Shown here: piece by piece, positions 1 through 9,486 of the stretch
Numbering within the stretch: position 1 is the first letter of the stretch
Layout of the letters: every line of letters starts with the position of its first letter
Origin: Flavobacterium paronense
Lineage (GTDB): Bacteria > Bacteroidota > Bacteroidia > Flavobacteriales > Flavobacteriaceae
Reading direction: 5' to 3'
NCBI RefSeq assembly: GCF_030409795.1
Contig: NZ_JAUFQN010000019.1
Location: 1 to 64,000 of the forward strand
Length of the DNA: 64,000 bases
Translations under genes and position numbers: made by a program
The notes under the pieces: model-generated
Database searches by the model: none
What the model saw: the letters and a program-made list of their open reading frames with translations, nothing else
Told to the model about the DNA's origin: nothing

Positions 1-1462
1 GAAGTTTAACTGCTTGTAATTTAACCGTAACAAACAGTGCAATAGTAATTCTTCAAAGTGGAGATACCATAACTCTAAACGGAATTGTAGCGGTAGATTC
101 TGGAAGTACACTTACTTTAAAAAACATGCCACTTTGCTTCAAAACACACCGCTACCAATACGGGAGCAATAAATGTGGAAAGAGATACTAATCCTTTAAT
201 GCGTCTAGATTATACACTATGGTCGTCTCTCCTTTGCGGGACACATTACAGGCTTTCTCTCCAGCTACACTAGCTACTCGTTTTTATACTTACAGTCCAA
301 TAACCGATTTATATACTGTCGTTGCTTCACCGTCCACAACCAATTTTTGATACTGCAACAGGTTATTTAATTCGGACTCCAAACACACATCCAGTAACTC
401 CAACCATTTGGACAGGTACATTTACCGGAGTCCCAAATAATGGTGATATTGCTTTAACTGTTGACAATGCAACCTATAATGCAGTAGGAAAATCCTTATC
501 CATCTAAAATTAATGCAGACGATTTTATTACAGCAAATGGATTAACAGAAGCATTGTATTTTTGGAGAAAAACAAACAATGCTACCACGGCTTCTTATGC
601 AACTTATACCTTAGCTGTGGTGCAGGAACAGGTGCTAGTCCAGGTGATCCTCTTGCCTTAGTGCCAAATGGTATTATTCAAATCGGTCAGGTTTTATTGC
701 CAAAGCAACATCTACAGCTTTAAATTTTACCAATGCTATGAGAGTATCAAATCCTAGCAATCAATTTTTTAAGACTACAGATTCAAATAGAAGCCGAATT
801 TGGTTAGATTTAACTAATTCTTCTGGTATCTTTTCACAACTTTATTGCCTATATGACTGGCGCAACTGCTGGTGTTGATGCTACATTAGATGGAAAAGTA
901 CTAAGTGATGGGCAAACTTCATTAACTTCACTAATCAATAATCAATCTTTTTCTGTACAAGCAAAAGCATTGCCGTTTGAAAATACAGATAGTGTTTCCA
1001 TTAGGATTTAAATCAGCTATTGCAGGTAGTTATTCGATAGCAATCAATAGCGTAGATGGTTTGTTTGAAAACCAAAATCAACCTATTTTCTTAAAAGATA
1101 ATCTAAACCAATACTATCCATGATTTAAAAACCGGAAGTTATACTTTTAGCACAGAAGCCGGAGTATTCAATTCCCGTTTTGAAATCGTCTATCAAAACG
1201 CATCAACTTTAACCGCTACCCACTTTCTCACAAGATAACGTAGTAGTTTATAAACAAAATAAGCAGATCTTTATTAATACTGGCATTGCCATCATGTCCA
1301 AAGTAGAAATCTACGATATGAGTGGTAGGTTATTAATTTCTAAAGACGGAATCAATTCTTCAGAAGTTCATATGAACTCTGGTTTCAAATCAAGTTATCA
1401 TAGTAAAAATTAGTACCGCTGATGGTATAATTGTATCTAAAAAAGTGTACAATAAAAAATAA
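1..1462 (+). pseudogene. C-terminal part of a T9SS-sorted surface protein, frame broken many times
   Basis: The 5' end lies outside the window. Conceptual translation across several frame changes gives the C-terminal part of a large secreted Flavobacteriaceae protein: a beta-rich stretch, then segments resembling LDYTLWSSPL, FSPATLATRFYTY, TLYFWRKTNN-type and PNGIIQIGQGFIAK-type motifs that are common upstream of type IX secretion sorting domains. The last part (about 1240-1462) reads as a type A sorting domain, with VEIYDMSGRLL followed by a KISTADGIIVSKKVYNKK-like end at the TAA at 1460-1462. Such proteins are exported by the Por/T9SS system and anchored or released at the cell surface. The frame changes roughly every 50-100 bases while the sense stays recognisable on both sides of each shift. 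This looks more like sequence error than old decay, so the true gene may be intact. Confidence 0.7.
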
Positions 1463-1475
1463 TCTACTACTATTT

Positions 1476-1520
1476 AAATCCTGCCTTGTTCCAAAAAACA
1501 AGACAGGATTTTTTATTTTA
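1476..1520. terminator. Rho-independent terminator
   Basis: An imperfect inverted repeat (AATCCTGCCTTGTT with AACAAGACAGGATT, one mismatch) encloses a short A-rich loop and is followed by a T-run. It sits 14 bases after the stop of the sorting-domain protein and would end that transcript. Confidence 0.75.
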
Positions 1521-3342
1521 AATACCATTTCAATGCCGGAAACTGAATTTCAAGCAACGTTTGTTTTCTAAAAAATGGCAGATTGATGCTTTTGAAAATT
1601 ATCAATATGTGCAGGAAAATTTCAAAACTATCGAACGTTTTTCAACATTGAATTTAACCGCGATTGGAATTTGACCACTTTGGAAGGCAATCAGAGTTTA
1701 TTGATTATGGTTTGGATTTCATTTTGCCCGAAAAAGGAAAGCTAACGTATCAGTTTGAAAAGTTGGATTTCTCCAAAAGTTTCTCGGGAAACCGTCATAT
1801 TCTCAATGGATTGTTCAAACTTAACAACTGGAATATTCTTCAAAACAGCAGTTATCTAAAAAGTGACGGAAACTTATTCTAATTCAACTTCATCAGAAAA
1901 CAATTCACAAGTCCGTTATAACTTCAAAAGAATTGATTGGCAGCAGTCTGCGATTTGGAAAACAACAAAGAAAAAATAGTTGCAACACAGCAATTATCAT
2001 CTTTAAGCCAACGATTTACACAGAATATGGCGCTTTTGTTGGACGAGGCGACAGCACTAAAGTCTTTGTAGAATTGGGTTATCTGCAACGTTTAAATGAC
2101 AGTTTGCAAAACAGCTTTTTGCAAAAAGTCAACACCTCTCTCAATCGTATATATTTTGAAATCGAAATTAATGCAGACTAAGAAAAGCGATTTGTCTTTG
2201 TTTGTGAATTATAGAAACCTAAAATATGTTGATACTGCTCGAAAAAATGAACCTTCCTCTGAATTCCAGATTGTTATATAACGACAAATATTTTAAACCA
2301 ATTAATGCTTGTAACCACGGCTTATGAAACTACTTCGGGAACGATGCCCAACAGGAATTTACTTATTTAGAAGTCGAACCAGGGCAAGGTGTTTATACAC
2401 CTGGATTGACTACAACGGCAACGGAATACAGAATTGGAAGAATTTTGAAGTTGCTGCTTGTTCCCGATCAGGCGAAATACGTTCGCGTGTTTTACCGATC
2501 AGATTTTTGTTAAAACCATCAAAATAATTCTCTCAAGCCTTGACTTTAAATATGAGTCAATGGCAGAATTCAATTGGTTTCAAAAAAGTTTTGTCCCATT
2601 TTTATAACCAAACTTCTTTTTTAATCGAGCGAAAATAAACGGAACGGAGACAATTTCGATTTAAATCCGTTTTCAACTTCCAACGATAATTTATTGGGAT
2701 TGAACACCAGCTTCAGAAATAGTTTGTTTTACAATCGAGGCAACAGAAGCATTCTGTAACCTATACATTCATCAATAACCGAATAAAAAATCTACTTTCT
2801 GTAGGTTCACAGGAAAATATAACAGCACGCACCAATTGCAATATGCACATTTGGTTGAAAAACCGTGGTTGTTTACTTTGGGCACTGAAACTTCAGAATC
2901 GGCTTTGACTTCTGAGAATTACAGCAGCAAAATTATAAGGTAAATGGCTATCAAATCGGCCCGAAGATTTCTTTATCTCTTTAATAAAAATGCGAGTTGG
3001 GATATTTTTTATGAATATCAAAATAAGAAAAATCAGATAGGCAATTCCGAAAAATTAGTACAAAACCGTTTCGGAACTTCGTTTTCATATGCTAGTGAAA
3101 AGAAAGTCACGATGAACGGAGAATTTTCTTTGTATCAAAATAAATTCGATGGCGATGCACAATCAGCTGTGGCATTTCAGATGTTGGAAGGATTACAACC
3201 CGGAAAAAATATGACCTGGCGATTGTTGTTGCAAAAAAATCTAACACAGTTTTTAGACATCAACATTAACTACCAAGGCAGAAAAACCGAAACAAGCCAA
3301 ACAATACATACAGGAAATGTACAATTGAGAGCATATTTTTAA
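1521..3342 (+). pseudogene. Large uncharacterised Bacteroidota protein, C-terminal half only, frame broken
   Basis: Joining frames gives about 600 residues of one protein, with segments such as FKTIERFSTLNL, EVEPGQGVYTWIDYNGNGIQ (the run DYNGNGIQ resembles a calcium-loop-like turn) and a C-terminal stretch of alternating aromatic and polar residues ending QLRAYF, which looks like outer-membrane beta-strands. The last 399 bases (2944-3342) are open in one frame. I recognise this as a conserved Flavobacteriaceae surface or outer-membrane protein without known function, but cannot name the family. The recognisable homology starts immediately after the terminator at 1476-1520, with no plausible start codon or signal peptide, so the N-terminal half is missing. 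Either the gene is truncated or the assembly joins two distant pieces. Confidence 0.5.
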
Positions 3343-3408
3343 GCATATCATTTTTTTGTGTTAAAAAAAGTATTAATTTTAATTTCAACAAACAAAAATT
3401 TTAAAGTC

Positions 3409-4067
3409 ATGAAGAAACTTATTTTATTATGCCTAGTATTTGTTTTCTCAAATACATTCTATGCCCAAACTGCAAAAGAAAAAGCAGCTAAAGCTAAAAC
3501 CGAAAAGGCTGCAGCCAAAAAAGAAAAAGCAGCCGAAGCAAAAGCTAAAAAAGAAGCTGAGAAGGCTAAAAAAGAAGCCAAAAAGATGCGACAGCAGCAA
3601 AAAAGGAAGTAAAAGGCAAAGCAGTTAAACAGAAAAGAAAGCCAAAGATGCTCCAGAAAAAACGGCATCCAAAACAAAAAAAGACGGAACACCAGATAAA
3701 GCGTTTTAAAGAAGCAGCAAAAGACGCACCTAAACTTAAAAAAGACGGGACAGTAGACAAACGCTATAAAGACGCAACAAAAGAAGTCAAAACAACTAGT
3801 GCGTCAGCAACAGGCAAAGCTAAATCTGTAGAAGGAAAAACTAAAGCAACAACAAACAAAACAGCAGCAAAAGTTAAAAAAACAGCAGCTGAAGAAAAAG
3901 AAGATATGAAAGAAACGGCTACGTCAAAAGCAGCCGAAAAGAAAGTTAAGGATAAAGTAACCGGAACGTATAAAGGTAAAAAAGTGTTTACAGGTCCAAG
4001 AGGCGGTAAATATTACATCAATAAAAACGGCAATAAAACCTATATTGATAGAGACGGAGAAGAATAA
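3409..4067 (+). pseudogene. Secreted Lys/Ala-rich protein with PBCV-type basic adaptor domain, frame broken
   Basis: The ATG at 3409 opens a clear signal peptide (MKKLILLCLVFVFSNTFYAQ), followed by a long Ala/Lys/Glu-rich helix. The frame breaks near 3590 (A-run one short), near 3630 (A-run one short) and near 3706 (T-run one long). Restoring these gives one continuous protein with two KDGTPDKAFKEA / KDGTVDKRYKDA-like repeats. The C-terminus (about 3955-4050) matches the short basic adaptor domain first described in chlorella virus PBCV-1 proteins (FTGPRGGKYYINKNGNKTYI), which is also common at the ends of Flavobacteriaceae secreted proteins. All three shifts are homopolymer-length changes, so the gene is probably intact in the organism. 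Its function is unknown; the lysine-rich part could bind polyanions (inference). Confidence 0.65.
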
Positions 4068-4092
4068 ACCCTTTAAGTTTCTTTAAAAAGCC

Positions 4093-4130
4093 AAACGCAT
4101 TTTTCAATCATAGAAAAATGCGTTTTTTTT
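4093..4130 (+). terminator. Rho-independent terminator
   Basis: A perfect 13-bp stem (AAACGCATTTTTC with GAAAAATGCGTTT), a 7-base loop and an eight-T run follow the stop of the preceding gene by 25 bases. Confidence 0.85.
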
Positions 4131-4416
4131 ATTCGAAAAATATCACTTTTCAGAAATGTTCAAAAATGTTAAAATTTTAGCGAAAGAAAATTCTTAACTA
4201 CCTTTGTTTTAGGGGTTTTTCAAAGATTTGAATTTTTTAAACTACTGAAAATCAGTAAATACAAAAACAACAATACGAACATAAAAACACTGTAAATGTT
4301 AAAAACTAGAGCGTATTGTGAATAAGTTTGGCTTTCTTTTTACGATTCATTTGACAATCTTTGTAACATACAGATTGTAAAAAAAATCACCAAAAAAATA
4401 AAAAGACAAATTCAAA
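4131..4416 (+). other. Gene-free region upstream of nrdB
   Basis: This is an AT-rich, non-coding stretch of 286 bases that must carry the nrdB promoter. One TACCTTTG sequence at 4199-4206 fits the Bacteroidota -7 element TAnnTTTG, but I see no well-spaced TTG -33 element. I see no clear NrdR box. Confidence 0.4.
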
Positions 4417-5393
4417 ATGGCTAACATCGAACCAATTTTACAAGAAAATAAAAATCGTTTTGTGATTTTCCCAATTAAACATCATGATATTTGGGATTGG
4501 TATAAAAAAATGGAAGCTAGTTTTTGGACTGCTGAAGAAATTGATTTGCACCAAGATTTGTCCGATTGGAATAATAAGTTAAACAGCGATGAAAAGTATT
4601 TCGTCAAACACATTTTGGCTTTCTTCGCTGCTTCTGACGGAATTGTAAATGAGAACTTGGCCGAGAATTTTGTGAATGAAGTGCAATATCCGGAAGCTAA
4701 GTTTTTCTACGGTTTCCAAATCATGATGGAAAACATTCACAGCGAAACTTACTCGCTTTTGATTGATACTTACGTAAAAGACGAAGCCGAAAAAGCACAG
4801 CTTTTCAATGCTTTAGAAGTTTTTCCGGCAATTAGAAAGAAAGCAGACTGGGCTTTAAAATGGATTGGTTCTGATTCGTTTGCCGAAAGATTAATCGCTT
4901 TTGCAGCCGTTGAAGGCATCTTTTTCTCAGGCGCATTTTGCTCAATTTACTGGTTGAAAAAACGCGGATTAATGCCGGGCTTGACCTTCTCAAACGAATT
5001 AATTTCCCGCGATGAAGGCGTTCACTGCGATTTTGCGGTGCATTTGCACAACCACCATTTGGTAAACAAAGTATCAAAATCCAGAATTACAGAAATCATT
5101 ACCGATGCTTTAGATATTGAACGTGAGTTTATTACCGAGTCACTTCCTGTAAGTTTGATTGGAATGAACGCAACGTTGATGACCCAATACTTAGAATTTG
5201 TTGCCGATAGATTGTTAGTAGAATTAGGATGTAAAAGAGTGTATAACTCAACAATCCGTTTGATTTTATGGACATGATTTCATTACAAGGAAAAACCAAT
5301 TTCTTTGAAAAACGAGTTGCCGAATACCAAAAAGCAGGTGTAATGAATACCGATTCAGAATCAGGAAAGATTAGTTTCGACGCTGATTTTTAA
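4417..5393 (+). CDS. nrdB: Ribonucleoside-diphosphate reductase, small (beta) subunit, with one frameshift
   Basis: This is the R2 subunit of class Ia ribonucleotide reductase, which holds the di-iron/tyrosyl radical used by NrdA to make dNDPs. By alignment to the eukaryotic-type R2 pattern, the metal ligands are Asp74, Glu105, His108, Glu166, Glu200 and His203, and the radical tyrosine is Tyr112 in MENIHSETY. The frame breaks near 5251: ACAATCCG should read ACAAATCCG (one A lost from an AAA run), after which the expected C-terminus [14 protein letters not shown]...ISFDADF continues to the TAA at 5391-5393. The C-terminal tail needed to dock on NrdA is therefore present but out of frame. Loss of an essential gene is unlikely, so I read this as a sequence error. 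nrdA follows 226 bases downstream. Confidence 0.93.
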
Positions 5394-5425
5394 TCTTACT
5401 TTGTTTCTGAATCATTCAAAATTTG

Positions 5426-5518
5426 AACCATTAAGAGATTAAGAAAATTAAGCCTTAATGAAACTTAATTTCTTAATGGTTTCAAAAAGATAAAACGGAA
5501 AGCTGGAAACAGCTCCTT
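5426..5518 (+). repeat. Half copy of a dispersed palindromic element plus its hairpin
   Basis: A long hairpin has arms 5426-5443 and 5464-5481 (AACCATTAAG/CTTAATGGTT core). It is followed directly by AAAAAGATAAAACGGAAAGC and TGGAAACAGCTCCTT. The latter matches the right end of the elements at 22914-23017 and, in reverse complement, 8111-8216. The left end (TAGCCC...TCCTTTTT) is not recognisable here. It lies in the 226-base gap between nrdB and nrdA. Confidence 0.6.
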
Positions 5519-5619
5519 AAAAAGAAACTGAACTTTTTAATAAATCAGTACAAAGCAAAACCTTAACAAATAACCAAAAGCAGCGAAGGGATTTTCTGTT
5601 TTTAAAAACTGACAAGCTT

Positions 5620-8038
5620 ATGTATGTAGTAAAAAGAGACGGCCACAAAGAGCCGGTAATGTTCGACAAAATCACGGACAGAATTAAAAAATTATGTTAC
5701 GGATTAAACGATTTGGTCGACGCTGTAAAAGTAACCATGCGTGTAATCGAAGGATTATATGACGGTGTAACTACTTCAGAACTTGACAACTTAGCAGCAG
5801 AAACTGCCGCTTCCATGACTATTGCACATCCGGATTATGCACAATTAGCAGCGCGTATCGCGATATCTAACTTGCATAAAAACACCAATAAATCCTTCTC
5901 GGAAACCATGAAAGAAATGTACTTTTATGTAAATCCAAGAACGAACCAAAAGCACCATTACTTTCTGATGAAGTGCACGAAGCGATTCAGGCAAACGCCG
6001 AATTTTAAATTCTCATATCATCTACAACCGTGATTTCAACTACGATTACTTTGGTTTCAAAACCTTAGAGCGTTCGTATTTGCTTAAAATCAATGGAAAA
6101 ATTGTAGAGCGTCCACAGCATATGTTGATGCGTGTAGCGGTTGGAATTCACTTAAACGACTTAGAATCCGTAATTGAAACCTACGATTTGATGTCAAAAA
6201 AATTCTTTACGCATGCAACGCCAACCTTGTTCAACGCAGGAACACCAAAACCTCAAATGTCTTCTTGTTTTCTTTTAACAATGAAAGACGACAGCATCGA
6301 TGGAATTTACGATACACTAAAACAAACAGCTAAAATCTCGCAATCAGCAGGTGGAATTGGATTATCAATCCACAACGTTCGTGCGACAGGTTCTTATATT
6401 CGTGGTACTAACGGAACTTCAAACGGAATTGTTCCGATGTTGAGAGTGTTCAATGACACGGCACGTTATGTAGATCAAGGCGGCGGAAAACGTAAAGGAA
6501 GTTTCGCTATTTATTTAGAAACTTGGCATGCTGATATTTTCGAATTTTTGGATTTGAAAAAGAATACAGGAAAAGAAGAAATGCGTGCAAGAGATTTATT
6601 CTTCGCCATGTGGACATCCGATTTATTCATGAAACGCGTGCAGGAAGATACGACTTGGACATTAATGTGTCCAAACGAATGTCCGGGATTATGTGATGTT
6701 TACGGAGATGAATTCGAAGCATTATATACTTCGTACGAAGCCCAAAACAAAGGAAGAAAAACGGTTAAAGCTCGTGAACTTTGGGAGAAAATCCTCGAAT
6801 CACAAATCGAAACCGGAACACCATATATGTTGTACAAAGATGCAGCAAACCGTAAATCGAATCAAAAGAATTTGGGCGTTATTCGTTCGTCAAACCTTTG
6901 TACCGAAATCATGGAATACACTTCTGCAGACGAAATTGCAGTGTGTAATTTGGCCTCGATTTCGTTGCCAATGTTTGTAGAAAACGGCGAATTCAATCAC
7001 CAATTGCTATATAACGTAACAAAACGTGTAACCAGAAACTTAAACAAAGTAATCGATAGAAATTACTATCCTGTAAAAGAAGCTGAAAACTCTAATATGC
7101 GTCACCGTCCGGTTGGTCTTGGCGTACAAGGTTTGGCCGATGCTTTCATTTTGTTGAGAATGCCTTTCACCAGTGATGAAGCTAAAAAATTAAATCAGGA
7201 AATTTTCGAAACCCTATATTTTGCTGCAGTTACGGCATCTATGGAAGAAGCCAAAACAGAAGGACCTTATTCTACTTTCAAAGGTTCGCCAATTTCAGAA
7301 GGAGAATTCCAACACAACCTTTGGAACATCAAAGACGAGGAATTATCTGGAAGATGGGATTGGGCAGCGTTAAGAAAAGAAGTGATGAAACACGGTGTGA
7401 GAAACTCCTTGTTAGTAGCACCAATGCCAACAGCTTCTACTTCACAAATTTTAGGAAACAACGAAGCATTCGAACCGTACACTTCTAACATTTACACACG
7501 TCGTGTATTGTCTGGAGAATTCATCGTGGTAAACAAACATTTATTGGAAGACCTAGTAAAACGAGGACTTTGGACCGAAGATTTGAAACAACAACTGATG
7601 CGCAATAACGGTTCTGTTCAGGATTTGGATATTCCACAAGACTTAAAAGAATTGTACAAAACCGTTTGGGAAATGTCAATGAAAGACATCATTGATATGT
7701 CGCGCCACAGAGGGTACTTCATTGACCAATCGCAATCGTTGAACTTGTTTATGCAGGATGCAAATTATGCCAAACTAACATCAATGCATTTCTACGCTTG
7801 GCAAAGTGGCTTGAAAACCGGAATGTACTATTTGAGAACCAAAGCAGCAGTTGACGCTATCAAGTTTACATTAAACAACGATAAAAAAGCAGAACCAACA
7901 GCACAAGTTCCGGAACCAGTAGCTGTTGAGGTTGTTGCGCCAAATGAAACAGGGGAAATGACTGCCGAAGATTTCAAAGCAATGGTAGATCAAGCAAGAA
8001 ACGCTGGACCGGATGATTGCGAAATGTGTGGGTCGTAA
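5620..8038 (+). CDS. nrdA: Ribonucleoside-diphosphate reductase, large (alpha) subunit, with two frameshifts
   Basis: This is the catalytic subunit of class Ia ribonucleotide reductase. Residues 1-90 (from [17 protein letters not shown]) form an ATP-cone for dATP/ATP control of overall activity. The barrel carries the active-site cysteines in MSSCFLL and SSNLCTEI, the glycyl-type loop NLASIS, and a C-terminal redox pair in DDCEMCGS that re-reduces the active site. The frame breaks near 5952 (A-run one short) and near 6008 (T-run one short). With both bases restored the protein reads continuously through [20 protein letters not shown] into the long open frame starting near 6080. From there to the stop the gene is clean. 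Both changes are homopolymer contractions in an essential gene, so they are probably sequence errors. The N-terminal third should not be annotated as a separate gene. Confidence 0.93.
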
Positions 8039-8072
8039 AAAGAGAATAGAATAAGGAAAATAGAATATAGAG

Positions 8073-8104
8073 AAACAGCTATCGATTGATGGCTGTTTTT
8101 TAGT
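8073..8104 (+). terminator. Rho-independent terminator of nrdA
   Basis: The stem AAACAGC/GCTGTTT is extended by ATC/GAT around a GATT loop and followed by a T-run. It starts 35 bases after the nrdA stop. Confidence 0.8.
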
Positions 8105-8110
8105 ATTTTT

Positions 8111-8216
8111 AGGAGCTATTTACCGCTATCCGTTGCAATCTTTTTGCTTTGTCACCCTGAGCGCAGTCGAAGTGCTTTTGTTAAAGCAAAAAGGATTTCC
8201 ACTACTATCGGGGCTA
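8111..8216 (-). repeat. Dispersed composite palindromic element (reverse orientation)
   Basis: Read on the minus strand it begins TAGCCCCGATAGTAGTGGAA, then ATCCTTTTT. The centre is a 10-bp stem (8141-8150 with 8183-8192) around a second known repeat (8151-8175). It ends AAAAAGATTGCAACGGATAG and a CGG-TAAATAGCTCCT tail. The same ends, with an unrelated centre, occur at 22914-23017 on the plus strand. I recognise this as a repeat type scattered between genes in Flavobacterium genomes. No role is established to my knowledge. Confidence 0.7.
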
Positions 8217-8286
8217 GAAAATAAAATTAACCAAAACTATTTCGGTTAATCAAATCAACGAATAACCAAATCAACATATAAACATT

Positions 8287-8511
8287 ATGTCAAAAGAAAA
8301 AAAAGGAGTGTACACAGGAATCATCGAAAAGGACAAAGACGGCAATTATTTTTGCGGTGAATACCTTTTGGATTATAAATATACCGAAGCCAGTTTCAAA
8401 CTCGGAGACGAAATCAATATCAAAACGGTAATTGCCAATCCGAGTGATAAAAGCTTTAACCAATACCCAAAAAAATCAAGAAATTTCTTTTTGGCCAACC
8501 AAAAGGAATAA
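8287..8511 (+). CDS. Small conserved hypothetical protein (74 aa)
   Basis: This is a soluble, charged 74-residue protein without signal peptide or membrane segment. It opens MSKEKKGVYTGIIEKDKDGN and has a beta-rich middle (YFCGEYLLDYKY). I do not recognise a domain. The start is the only ATG near the 5' end and follows an A-rich leader. It ends five bases before the RDD protein, so the two are probably co-transcribed. Its codon use looks like that of its neighbours. Confidence 0.65.
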   Translation: MSKEKKGVYTGIIEKDKDGNYFCGEYLLDYKYTEASFKLGDEINIKTVIANPSDKSFNQYPKKSRNFFLANQKE

Positions 8512-8516
8512 TAATT

Positions 8517-9011
8517 ATGGAAGAAAACAACAAAAGGCAATTCACGGTTACGGAAGAAATTTTAGCTTCACATAGCCAACGATTTTTAAATTTATTGATG
8601 GATTATATTGCACAATTGTTCCTGTTTATAATTGCATTTACTATAGCGGTTGCAATAGCCGAGTCAAATGGCAACAAAAACTTCATGACTAATTTTGTAA
8701 AAAACGATATTGCACAATACACTTTTGTAACTTGTATCGCTTTGGTTTATTACAATCTTTTTGAAATTTTTTTTGCGCGAACAGTTGGAAAATTTATAAC
8801 GCAAACCATAGTCGTAGACGAAAACGGAGAAAAACCAAATTACGAACGAATTTTGATGCGTACAATTTGTCGTTTAATACCATTTGAATCACTTTCTTTT
8901 TTAACAATACCGGCGCGAGGTTGGCACGATAGTATTTCAAAAACGTATGTGGTCAATAAGCATTTGTTAGACGAAAAAAAGAAACAATTTTATGCTTTGC
9001 AAAATTCATAA
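8517..9011 (+). CDS. RDD family inner-membrane protein
   Basis: This 164-residue membrane protein has the RDD signature near its N-terminus (SQRFLNLLMDYIAQLF, with the Arg and Asp of the family name). It has two or three hydrophobic helices (about residues 30-55 and 75-95) and the conserved C-terminal block VGKFITQTIVVDENGEKP...RTICRLIPFESLS. RDD proteins are small integral membrane proteins whose roles are mostly unknown; some are linked to ion or small-molecule transport. It lies between the 74-aa hypothetical gene and a GNAT gene, with gaps of 5 and 3 bases, which indicates one operon. Confidence 0.85.
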   Translation: MEENNKRQFTVTEEILASHSQRFLNLLMDYIAQLFLFIIAFTIAVAIAESNGNKNFMTNFVKNDIAQYTFVTCIALVYYNLFEIFFARTVGKFITQTIVVDENGEKPNYERILMRTICRLIPFESLSFLTIPARGWHDSISKTYVVNKHLLDEKKKQFYALQNS

Positions 9012-9014
9012 GCC

Positions 9015-9467
9015 ATGATTACAATTCAAAGAACCACTTCTGATAATGCAGATTTTGGCAATCTTGTGATACAACTCGATGCCTATCTAAGAGTTCTTGA
9101 TGGTGAAGATCATGCTTTTTATGCACAGTTCAATAAATCTAGTTTGCTTAAAAATGCTGTCATTTGTTATGAAAATGATAAAGCAGTTGGCATTGGGGCC
9201 TATAAGGAATTCGAACCCAAAGTAGCCGAAATCAAACGCATGTATACTTTACCTGAATATCGCGGAAAAGGAATAGCCAAAACTACTCTTAACGAATTAG
9301 AAGCCTGGGCAAAAGAAGAAAAGTATACAACAGCAATACTTGAAACGGGATTTATGCAGGTTGACGCTATTGGCTTGTATCAAAAATTAGGATATAAAGT
9401 GATTGAAAACTTCGGGCAATACAAAGGGGTGGAAAATAGTGTTTGTATGCAGAAAAAAATAAAATGA
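9015..9467 (+). CDS. GNAT family N-acetyltransferase
   Basis: A 150-residue single-domain GNAT protein. The acetyl-CoA pyrophosphate loop (motif A) is EIKRMYTLPEYRGKGIAKTTL, about residues 73-93, and motif B follows in YTTAILETGFMQVDAIGLYQKLGYKVI. The substrate cannot be predicted. It lies three bases after the RDD gene and 19 bases before the DUF347 gene, all in the same direction. Confidence 0.88.
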   Translation: MITIQRTTSDNADFGNLVIQLDAYLRVLDGEDHAFYAQFNKSSLLKNAVICYENDKAVGIGAYKEFEPKVAEIKRMYTLPEYRGKGIAKTTLNELEAWAKEEKYTTAILETGFMQVDAIGLYQKLGYKVIENFGQYKGVENSVCMQKKIK

Positions 9468-9486
9468 AAAGTAACAAAACAAACTA

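Noticed and set aside
3459..3760. Minus-strand Phe/Leu-rich frames opposite the Lys/Ala-rich gene
   Set aside because: They are mirror images of AAA/GCA codon runs and have no start context or homology.
5620..6033. Separate small protein with an ATP-cone
   Set aside because: It is the N-terminus of NrdA; two single-base homopolymer losses create the apparent stop.
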